Part shown: positions 1 to 6,000 of the stretch, piece after piece | Position numbering within the stretch: the stretch's first letter is position 1 | Layout of the letters: each line of letters opens with the position of its first letter | Assembly: GCA_937930605.1 (NCBI GenBank) | Contig: CALHBZ010000247.1 | Location: 1 to 6,000, forward strand | Origin: Streptococcus oralis | GTDB taxonomy: Bacteria; Bacillota; Bacilli; Lactobacillales; Streptococcaceae | Length of the DNA: 6,000 bases | Reading direction: 5' to 3' | Position numbers and translations under genes: made by a program | The notes under the pieces: generated by a model | Databases searched by the model: none | Told to the model about the DNA's origin: nothing | The model's input: the letters and a program-made list of their open reading frames with translations, nothing else

Positions 1-32
1 GCAAGAATCAAAGCTAGCATTTCATTCTTCAT
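1..32 (-). CDS. glgC: Glucose-1-phosphate adenylyltransferase GlgC (ADP-glucose pyrophosphorylase), first codons only
   Basis: Only the first ten codons and part of the eleventh are present; the gene runs off the left edge. The visible peptide is [10 protein letters not shown]. This matches the usual opening of bacterial GlgC, where the segment leads into the GGxGTRL nucleotide-binding loop, which lies outside the window. The enzyme joins glucose-1-phosphate and ATP into ADP-glucose, the committed step of bacterial glycogen synthesis. The ATG at 30-32 has an AAGGAG Shine-Dalgarno sequence at 39-44, six bases upstream. The start lies inside the end of glgB (11-nt overlap), so the two genes are surely cotranscribed and may be translationally coupled. 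The identification rests on a very short peptide plus context: glgC following glgB is the standard order in streptococci and other Firmicutes. Confidence 0.85.
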   Translation of the reverse strand, partial: MKNEMLALIL

Positions 33-1950
33 TTTCTACTCCTTTTTGGGTTTTATTTGTGACAGTTTTAGTTGGTTTCAAGCGACGTTTAATCTTCCAG
101 ATACTTGCTCCCATAGCTGGCAGGGTAAAGGTCAAGGTCTGCTCATAATCCTTCCATAATCCTTCTTGAGTTTGAACCGTTTGGTTGTGCTCTTTCCACA
201 CTCCTCCCCATTCTTCTAATTCTGTATTCCAAACTTCTTCATAAACTCCTGCGACAGGAAGTCCGATTGTAAAGTCTTTTCGTTCAACTGGTGCCATATT
301 AAAGACACAGACTAACATTTCGTCCTTCTTGCCCTTACGAATAAAGGAGAGAACACTCTGATCTCTATTATCAGCATCAATAATCTCAATGCCGTCATAG
401 CTGGTATCAATTTCCCAAAGACAGCGATGGTCTTTGTAAAATTGATTCAGTTGAGAAGTGAAATGCTTCATCTTCGCATTCATTGGATCTTCTAGATTAG
501 ACCATTCCAACTGTTCCTCAGACTTCCATTCTAAGAATTGCCCGTACTCACTGCCCATAAAGAGCAATTTCTTACCTGGGTGGCAAATTTGATAGGTGTA
601 AAGATTGCGCAGACCTGCAAATTGATTGTATCGATCTCCCCACATCTTGTGCATCATACTCTTCTTGCCATGAACGACTTCGTCATGTGAAAATGGTAAG
701 AGGTAGTTTTCATTGAAAACATACATAAAGCTGAAAGTCACAAGATTAAAGTCATACTTGCGATAAATTGGGTCTTCCTCGTAGAAACGAAGAATATCAT
801 TCATCCAACCCATATTCCATTTATAGTCGAATCCAAGGCCACCCATTTCTTTCATACCAGTTATCTTTGTTGCTGAAGAACTTTCTTCTGCAATCATCAT
901 GATATCTGGATGAGCTAACTTGATCACAGTGTTCAACCGTTGAAGGAAGTAATAGCCCTCGTAGTTAAGATTCCCCCCATCTTTATTTGGAGTCCATGGA
1001 GCATTATCGTAGTCTAAATAGAGCATATTGCTAACTGCATCAACTCGAATACCATCTAAATGATAAAAATCAATCCAGAATTTAATACTTGAAATCAAGA
1101 AAGACTGGACCTCATTTTTCCCGAGGTCAAAATTCAGAGCCCCCCAACCATAGTTATGAGCCTTATTATGGTCTTGGTATTCAAAAGTTGGTGTTCCGTC
1201 ATAATACGCCAAGGCATCATCATTAATAGTGAAGTGACCAGGAACCCAGTCTACAATGACACCGATGTTATTTAAATGGCATTCTTCAACGAAATCTTGG
1301 AATTCCTCTGGTCGCCCATAAGAATGCTCCATGGCAAAGTAACCCATAAGTTGGTAGCCCCAACTCAATCCAAGCGGGTGAGCCATTAAAGGCATAAACT
1401 CGATGTGAGTGTAGTTCATCTCAACAAGATAAGGAATCAACTCCTCCTTAAGTTGTGCAAAACTGTATGGACTGCCATCTGGATTTCTCTTCCAAGATCC
1501 AGCGTGGGCTTCATAAATATTGACTGGTCTCTCAAAAAATCCCAGACGCTTGCGACGCGCTAGCCAAAGCCCGTCTTTCCATTTCTTGTCTGGTATGTCA
1601 GTCAGGATAGCTCCCGTCTCTGGACGAGCCTCAAAACGGACTGCCAATGGGTCAATCTTCATAATCTGATGACCATTTGCACGCGTGATATGATATTTAT
1701 AAATCTGACCTTCCTGAGCTTGGCTCGTAAAGACTTCCCAAACACCCGACTCATTCCGTACCATAGGAATTTGGTGCTCTGTCCAGTTAGTGAAATCACC
1801 AACTAAGTGCACAGCCTGAGCGTTAGGCGCCCAAACACGGAAAGTAAAACCAATTTCTCCGTCTTTTTCCTCTTTATGTGCTCCTAGATAGTGCTGAAGA
1901 TGAAAATTTTCTCCAGTAGTAAAGGTTCTCAATGCTTCTTGATTATTCAT
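22..1950 (-). CDS. glgB: 1,4-alpha-glucan branching enzyme GlgB (glycogen branching enzyme, GH13)
   Basis: A complete 642-residue cytoplasmic enzyme that cuts alpha-1,4 glucan chains and reattaches the piece by an alpha-1,6 bond, making the branches of glycogen. An N-terminal CBM48-type beta domain covers about residues 30-115 (FRVWAP, then GDFTNW). The GH13 barrel follows from about 140 to 530, then a C-terminal beta domain to about 620. Family motifs are intact: DWVPGHF at 234-240, DGIRVDA with the nucleophile D304, AEES with the acid/base E355, and SHDEVVHGK with the transition-state stabiliser D423. The length fits the short Gram-positive form, which lacks the extra N-terminal domain of the E. 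coli enzyme (728 residues). The last 20 or so residues form a Lys/Thr/Asn-rich basic tail that overlaps glgC signals. The ATG is supported by AAAGGGGA at 1955-1962, four bases upstream. Transcription probably starts near 1983 from the promoter at 1990-2018, under a cre site. No frameshift or lost catalytic residue is seen. Confidence 0.97.
   Translation of the reverse strand: MNNQEALRTFTTGENFHLQHYLGAHKEEKDGEIGFTFRVWAPNAQAVHLVGDFTNWTEHQIPMVRNESGVWEVFTSQAQEGQIYKYHITRANGHQIMKIDPLAVRFEARPETGAILTDIPDKKWKDGLWLARRKRLGFFERPVNIYEAHAGSWKRNPDGSPYSFAQLKEELIPYLVEMNYTHIEFMPLMAHPLGLSWGYQLMGYFAMEHSYGRPEEFQDFVEECHLNNIGVIVDWVPGHFTINDDALAYYDGTPTFEYQDHNKAHNYGWGALNFDLGKNEVQSFLISSIKFWIDFYHLDGIRVDAVSNMLYLDYDNAPWTPNKDGGNLNYEGYYFLQRLNTVIKLAHPDIMMIAEESSSATKITGMKEMGGLGFDYKWNMGWMNDILRFYEEDPIYRKYDFNLVTFSFMYVFNENYLLPFSHDEVVHGKKSMMHKMWGDRYNQFAGLRNLYTYQICHPGKKLLFMGSEYGQFLEWKSEEQLEWSNLEDPMNAKMKHFTSQLNQFYKDHRCLWEIDTSYDGIEIIDADNRDQSVLSFIRKGKKDEMLVCVFNMAPVERKDFTIGLPVAGVYEEVWNTELEEWGGVWKEHNQTVQTQEGLWKDYEQTLTFTLPAMGASIWKIKRRLKPTKTVTNKTQKGVENEE
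39..44 (-). promoter_or_regulatory. Ribosome binding site of glgC, inside the 3' end of glgB
   Basis: AAGGAG read on the minus strand, six bases before the glgC ATG. It lies within the codons for the basic C-terminal tail of GlgB. Ribosomes finishing glgB therefore pass directly over the glgC initiation region. Confidence 0.8.
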
Positions 1951-1967
1951 CCAATCCCCTTTCTCAA

Positions 1968-1981
1968 TGTAAGCGTTTTCT
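1968..1981. promoter_or_regulatory. Catabolite-responsive element (cre, CcpA site) of the glg operon
   Basis: Read on the minus strand the site is AGAAAACGCTTACA. It fits the cre consensus WGNAANCGNWNNCW at every fixed position, and the plus strand TGTAAGCGTTTTCT fits as well, so the site is fully symmetric in consensus terms. It begins nine bases after the -10 box, covering roughly +2 to +15 of the expected transcript, and lies 17 bases before the glgB start codon. In Firmicutes, CcpA bound at or just after the start site usually represses. Repression of glycogen synthesis during growth on preferred sugars is an inference from that position. Confidence 0.8.
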
Positions 1982-1989
1982 ATATGTCT

Positions 1990-2018
1990 ATTATACTATC
2001 TTTTAAAAGAACTTTCAA
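1990..2018 (-). promoter_or_regulatory. Sigma-A type promoter of glgB (-35 TTGAAA, -10 TATAAT)
   Basis: On the minus strand, TTGAAA (2013-2018) is followed by exactly 17 bases and then a perfect TATAAT (1990-1995). The expected start of transcription is near 1983, giving a leader of about 33 nt. It sits directly upstream of the cre site and the glgB ribosome binding site. Five of six -35 bases, all six -10 bases and ideal spacing make this the best promoter in the window. Confidence 0.88.
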
Positions 2019-2080
2019 GCAGTTTACGGAATTTCTTAAAAAATATCCTGAAAATTTTGGAAAAATTATCTTAACCTTGT

Positions 2081-2108
2081 ATGAAGCTTTCATTTGTTTT
2101 ACAAAACA
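2081..2108. repeat. Pair of adjacent short inverted repeats upstream of the glgB promoter
   Basis: Two perfect dyads lie side by side: ATGAA-GCT-TTCAT at 2081-2093 and TGTTTT-AC-AAAACA at 2095-2108. They lie about 63-90 bases upstream of the glgB -35 box. They could be regulator binding sites, or hairpins in a longer leader if the distal promoter candidate at 2135-2163 is used. The surroundings are very AT-rich, so chance dyads are expected and no regulator can be named. Confidence 0.3.
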
Positions 2109-2134
2109 GAATAATTTACATATATTTTTTTATT

Positions 2135-2163
2135 ATGATAACAAAACATTCGGTATTTTTCAA
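2135..2163 (-). promoter_or_regulatory. Candidate distal promoter for the glg operon
   Basis: On the minus strand, TTGAAA (2158-2163) is followed by 17 bases and TATCAT (2135-2140), with five of six consensus bases in each box. It starts just after the terminator of the preceding unit and would give a leader of roughly 180 nt before glgB. In such AT-rich DNA good matches arise by chance, and the promoter at 1990-2018 is clearly better. Confidence 0.3.
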
Positions 2164-2189
2164 TTTCCAACTGATTTTTTGGTGAAAAT

Positions 2190-2217
2190 AAAATCAGGAA
2201 AAACTTTTCCTGATTTT
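2190..2217 (-). terminator. Rho-independent terminator after the lipoprotein gene
   Basis: A perfect 13-base inverted repeat, 2190-2202 against 2205-2217, separated by only two bases, so the folded form would have about 12 pairs and a four-base loop. Read on the minus strand the stem ends in GATTTT and is followed by ATTTT, giving the U-rich tail. It starts five bases after the lipoprotein stop codon. The plus strand also has a T-rich flank, so it might work both ways, but no converging gene is present. Confidence 0.88.
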
Positions 2218-2222
2218 GTAGA

Positions 2223-2675
2223 TTATTTATTTTGGCGTTTAAATACAACATTTTTTAGTAAGGTCAGCTTTGCAGCTTCCCGACTATCCACACTTGATAG
2301 GTCAATCATCAATTCATCTCCAGAAATTTTGTAGGGAACTTCTGTGCCTCCTGTAGCTGGTTGGAGTATCTTTTTAGCTTGGTTTACCTTTAAATCATAG
2401 TTCTGATTATTTTTAACACCTGCAACATTGCTTTCGAATGTTAAAACACCCTTATCACCGTCAATTGTCAATGAAAGAGAAAGTTTAAAATCGTCTCCAA
2501 GTAAGGATACAAAATTTTCTTTAGAAAGACCTGATCCTGTAACTAATTTACTAATTTCTTCTTTCGTTGGTTCATAAAGATAAGTACCATTATCCTTATT
2601 AGCAGAACATGCTACTAGGACAACTGATAGAAATGCCAAAAATAAAGGTAGGATTATCTTCTTCATCTTTTTCAT
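2223..2675 (-). CDS. Small lipoprotein of unknown function, downstream of the pullulanase
   Basis: A 150-residue protein with a classic lipoprotein signal. The N terminus is basic (MKKMKK), a hydrophobic stretch covers about 7-21, and the lipobox is L20-V21-A22-C23. C23 would be lipidated and become the first residue of a 128-residue mature protein held on the outer face of the membrane. The mature part starts SANKDNGTYLYEP and alternates polar and hydrophobic residues, suggesting a mostly beta fold; it has no further Cys and no catalytic motif I recognise. It does not look like a sugar-binding protein of an ABC transporter, which would be far longer. I chose the ATG at 2673-2675 because AAGGAG lies seven bases before it. 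The in-frame ATG at 2700-2702 has no good ribosome binding site and would put nine extra residues before the signal. It follows pulA by 33 nt with no terminator between, so cotranscription is likely. The function is unknown. Confidence 0.85.
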   Translation of the reverse strand: MKKMKKIILPLFLAFLSVVLVACSANKDNGTYLYEPTKEEISKLVTGSGLSKENFVSLLGDDFKLSLSLTIDGDKGVLTFESNVAGVKNNQNYDLKVNQAKKILQPATGGTEVPYKISGDELMIDLSSVDSREAAKLTLLKNVVFKRQNK

Positions 2676-2682
2676 ATGCAAT

Positions 2683-2688
2683 CTCCTT
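2683..2688 (-). promoter_or_regulatory. Ribosome binding site that decides the lipoprotein start
   Basis: AAGGAG on the minus strand, seven bases upstream of the ATG at 2673-2675. It lies inside the reading frame that would begin at the earlier ATG (2700-2702). This favours the shorter protein, whose N terminus is then a normal lipoprotein signal peptide. Confidence 0.8.
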
Positions 2689-2708
2689 TTTATCAATTTC
2701 ATATTTTC

Positions 2709-4991
2709 TTATAAAACAGTTAAAATCGCAACACTAATATCATCAATGACATTTTCTTGTTTCGAACGACTATTTGTCACAAGCATTTCAAGATTTCCTG
2801 CATTTTCAAAGTAGAAGGAAGTTCCCTTGGCATTGAATACGACCAATAGATGTTCTGGTCCCCCGTGAATCTCGTAAACGATCCATCCGCTATTTTCTAC
2901 AGCAGTATGGACAAAGACATGACGGTAAACTTCTTCGTATGTAGGATAAGAAAAGGCGCTAGTCTGTGTTTTCAGTCGAATAATCTGACGGACAAAGTCA
3001 ATGCTCTCTTGTCTTTCATTGATTAAATCCCAGTTTATTTGGTTGACACTGTCAGGAGCGTTGTAACTATTCATAGCTCGTTCTCGGTCTGCTGGAGTGA
3101 GTTCTCCATGTTCGCCTGTCGGAATTAACTTGGTTCGACCAAATTCTTGACCAATTTCCATAAAGGACATCCCTTGCATAAGAAGGTTCATAGCTGTCGC
3201 TGTCTCAACCTTGCGCATAATCTGGTCGGCACTCTGATCAGGATGAAGAGTTACTAACAAATCATGCAAGTTGTAATTATCATGAGCTTCCACGTAGTTA
3301 AGGACTTGATTTGGACTAAGATAGGAACCCAATTCTCGGCTACCAAGAATGGCCTTGGCAATGATTGGTTCGGTGGCTGCGCCACTTACAAATCCTGACT
3401 TGATTGCACCATAAACTTCTCCTCCTTTGACCGCATCACGCTGATCATCATTGAAGAATCCGATATTTGGCATCTGGTAGGCATTGTCCTTCTTGGCCTT
3501 GTCATAAGGAGCAAGACCTGTTCCCATATCCCAGCCTTCTCCATAGGTGATAATACGGGGATCAATCTCATCTAGCGCCCAGCGAATCGCTTGTATGGTT
3601 TTGACATCATGAATACCCATTAAGTCGAAACGGAAACCATCAATATTGTATTCTTTCACCCAGTATAGGAGGGAGTCAATCATGTACTTACGGAACATCT
3701 CGTGTTCACTTGCAGTTTCATTTCCTACACCTGTACCATTTTGGAAGGTTCCATCTGGGTTCATTCGATAGTAATAATCGGGAACAGTTGTCTGGAATGG
3801 CGCATCAAGCGTTGAGAAGGTATGGTTATAAACCACGTCCATGATGACACCAATTCCTGCATCATGATAGGCCTGAATCATAGTTTTCAGATCACGAATG
3901 ACCTGCCCTGGATCATCTGGATTACTAGAAAAACTTGGTTCTGGTGCATTGTAGTTTTGAGGGTCATAACCCCAGTTATAGGTTACATTTCCATCCTCAT
4001 CGTATTCCTTATGGCGATCAAAGATAGGCTGAAGTTGAACATAGTTGCAGCCAAGGTCTTTAATATAGTCAAAGGCGGTTGCTTGGCCGTACTGGTTAAC
4101 TGTTCCAGTCTGCGCAGCACCAAGAAAGGTTCCACGGAGATGCTTTGCCACTCCAGATGTTGGAGATTTGGTTAGATCTCGGATATGCATTTCACAGATA
4201 ACTGCTTTACATGGATTTTCCAAACGCCAAGGAGCTTCTGTTCCATGTTTGACCTCAAATCCTTCTACTTGTCTGTCTTGATGAGAAAGAATTACGGAAC
4301 GTTTTCCGTCAGGACTTGTGGCAATCGTGTAAGGATCTCTCGTCAAAGTCTGGTGGTGAGGAAAGTCAATCTGATACTGATAAGCCTTGCCAGCAAGATT
4401 CTCATCTAAATCTAGACTCCAAACCCCAATAGTATTGTACTTATGGCTATATGAATAGCTATTCCCACGCTCTAGATTAAAGGTTTTCCAAATCGGAGCA
4501 TCGTTGCTGGTATTTTCATAGACAACCACCTGTACAGATGTAGCCGTAGGAGCCCAAAGTTTAAAGCTTGTCTGATAATCTGAAAGGCTATAACCTAGTT
4601 CTCCTTGGTAACCCCAGTGGTGATCAAAACTAGCGCTATGGATTGCTTTATCAAAAGCAAATGGATTTTGATCTTTGTAGTAAGGACTAGCAATGGCTGG
4701 GTTTTCAGAATAATAAACCGTCTCGTCGCCCTCTAAAATCCAAACTTCAGTCAGAAGCGGATAGTAGTTATAACGCACGGGATATTCCTTAACTTTCCCA
4801 TCAAACTCGACAGAAAACTTCAGGTTTTCTAACTTTTCTTGACTTGTGACCGTAAAGGAAAATTTTGCTCCAAAAAAGTCATTCTCATAATACAATTTTT
4901 CAACATTGTCCGCCTGTTTACTACTAAATGAACAGGCCGCATAATCCCCATTTTTTCGATGAAAATGGATGACTACAGGGTAATTATACAT
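2709..4991 (-). CDS. pulA: Type I pullulanase, cytoplasmic alpha-1,6 debranching enzyme (GH13)
   Basis: A complete 760-residue enzyme that hydrolyses alpha-1,6 bonds in pullulan, branched maltodextrins or glycogen. Residues 1 to about 110 form an N-terminal beta region, followed by a CBM48-like domain at about 120-215 (FKLWAPTA at 143-150). The GH13 barrel spans about 240-650 and a C-terminal beta domain reaches the end. The type I pullulanase signature YNWGYDP is at 338-344. Catalytic regions are intact: DVVYNHT at 385-391, DGFRFD with the nucleophile D456, YGEGWD with the acid/base E485, and EAHDN with D571. There is no signal peptide, LPXTG anchor or extra starch-binding module, unlike the long surface pullulanases of streptococci (such as SpuA), so it should act inside the cell on imported maltodextrins or stored glycogen. 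The ATG has only a modest AGGA about eight bases upstream. It follows ligA and probably shares its transcript with the lipoprotein gene. The choice between pullulan, dextrin and glycogen as main substrate is open. Confidence 0.95.
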   Translation of the reverse strand: MYNYPVVIHFHRKNGDYAACSFSSKQADNVEKLYYENDFFGAKFSFTVTSQEKLENLKFSVEFDGKVKEYPVRYNYYPLLTEVWILEGDETVYYSENPAIASPYYKDQNPFAFDKAIHSASFDHHWGYQGELGYSLSDYQTSFKLWAPTATSVQVVVYENTSNDAPIWKTFNLERGNSYSYSHKYNTIGVWSLDLDENLAGKAYQYQIDFPHHQTLTRDPYTIATSPDGKRSVILSHQDRQVEGFEVKHGTEAPWRLENPCKAVICEMHIRDLTKSPTSGVAKHLRGTFLGAAQTGTVNQYGQATAFDYIKDLGCNYVQLQPIFDRHKEYDEDGNVTYNWGYDPQNYNAPEPSFSSNPDDPGQVIRDLKTMIQAYHDAGIGVIMDVVYNHTFSTLDAPFQTTVPDYYYRMNPDGTFQNGTGVGNETASEHEMFRKYMIDSLLYWVKEYNIDGFRFDLMGIHDVKTIQAIRWALDEIDPRIITYGEGWDMGTGLAPYDKAKKDNAYQMPNIGFFNDDQRDAVKGGEVYGAIKSGFVSGAATEPIIAKAILGSRELGSYLSPNQVLNYVEAHDNYNLHDLLVTLHPDQSADQIMRKVETATAMNLLMQGMSFMEIGQEFGRTKLIPTGEHGELTPADRERAMNSYNAPDSVNQINWDLINERQESIDFVRQIIRLKTQTSAFSYPTYEEVYRHVFVHTAVENSGWIVYEIHGGPEHLLVVFNAKGTSFYFENAGNLEMLVTNSRSKQENVIDDISVAILTVL

Positions 4992-5027
4992 TTCTTTTCC
5001 TAATTTCTAATTTCAATTTACATTTTT

Positions 5028-5057
5028 TATATAGAGCTGATAGATTCAGCGATTGAA
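5028..5057 (-). promoter_or_regulatory. Weak promoter candidate for pulA
   Basis: On the minus strand TTCAAT (5052-5057), 18 bases, then TATATA (5028-5033) in the run TATATAAAA. The -10 part is fair, the -35 part poor (three of six). Transcription would start near 5021, about 30 nt before the pulA ATG. Read-through from ligA is an equally good explanation for expression. Confidence 0.25.
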
Positions 5058-5058
5058 T
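5036..5058. repeat. Two overlapping inverted repeats in the ligA-pulA spacer
   Basis: On the minus strand, ATTCA-ATCGC-TGAAT (5044-5058) overlaps GCTGA-ATCTA-TCAGC (5036-5050). They share the segment GCTGAAT, so as RNA only one hairpin could form at a time; as DNA they could form an operator beside the weak pulA promoter. The 5-bp stems are short and there is no U-tract, so this is not a terminator. The rest of the 154-nt spacer (4992-5145) shows no gene and no strong terminator for ligA. Confidence 0.35.
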
Positions 5059-5145
5059 GTTTGACTGACAATAGACTTAATCTATGTAAAAACACTTCAG
5101 GAGAGACAGTTTCAGACTATCTAACACCTAGCTTGCTACTATTCT

Positions 5146-6000
<855 letters not shown>

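Noticed and set aside
1891..2334. Plus-strand open frame across the glgB-lipoprotein spacer
   Set aside because: It runs antisense through the glgB start, promoter, cre and terminator and into the lipoprotein gene. Its composition is that of AT-rich spacer (many Phe, Ile, Lys, Asn) and it shows no domain. All signals here belong to the minus strand.
2700..2702. Upstream ATG for the lipoprotein
   Set aside because: It lacks a good ribosome binding site, and the strong AAGGAG lies downstream of it, correctly spaced for the ATG at 2673-2675.
4294..4309. Perfect dyad ACGGAA-CGTT-TTCCGT inside pulA, considered as a cre or hairpin
   Set aside because: It misses the cre consensus at three fixed positions, lies deep in coding sequence and has no U-tract, so it is best taken as chance.
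3386..4409. Short open frames overlapping pulA on both strands
   Set aside because: They lie wholly within the well-supported pullulanase gene, resemble no known protein and are shadows of its codons.
5071..5145. Terminator for ligA
   Set aside because: No stem of useful length followed by a T-run was found in the spacer; only short stems of three to five pairs are present.

Overview
The window looks like chromosomal DNA of a Streptococcus of the mitis/pneumoniae group. I infer this from the protein sequences, which resemble what I remember of pneumococcal GlgB and GlgC, from the moderately AT-rich base use, and from the gene set. No database search was run. All genes lie on the minus strand, so in transcription order the window reads from right to left.

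Layout in transcription order. (1) 6000-5146: the C-terminal 284 residues of NAD-dependent DNA ligase LigA, open at the right edge. (2) 5145-4992: a 154-nt spacer with no clear terminator, holding two overlapping inverted repeats and a weak promoter candidate. (3) 4991-2709: a complete type I pullulanase (debranching enzyme) without a signal peptide. (4) 2675-2223: a small lipoprotein of unknown function, 33 nt behind the pullulanase and ended by a strong Rho-independent terminator at 2190-2217. (5) 2189-1951: an AT-rich regulatory region with a near-consensus promoter and a perfect-consensus catabolite-responsive element (cre) just after the expected transcription start. (6) 1950-22: complete glycogen branching enzyme GlgB. 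(7) 32-1: the first codons of glgC (ADP-glucose pyrophosphorylase), overlapping the end of glgB by 11 nt and leaving the window on the left.

The glgB-glgC genes begin a glycogen synthesis operon: GlgC makes ADP-glucose and GlgB adds alpha-1,6 branches. The cytoplasmic pullulanase next door removes such branches, so the locus pairs making and unmaking of branch points. The cre site suggests that the synthesis operon is under CcpA carbon catabolite control, while pullulanase and lipoprotein form a separate transcription unit closed by the terminator. LigA is a housekeeping neighbour.

Nothing here looks like a new defence, mobile or RNA-guided system. The least explained items are the lipoprotein and the two non-coding regions. 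No tRNA, rRNA, CRISPR array or insertion sequence was seen.
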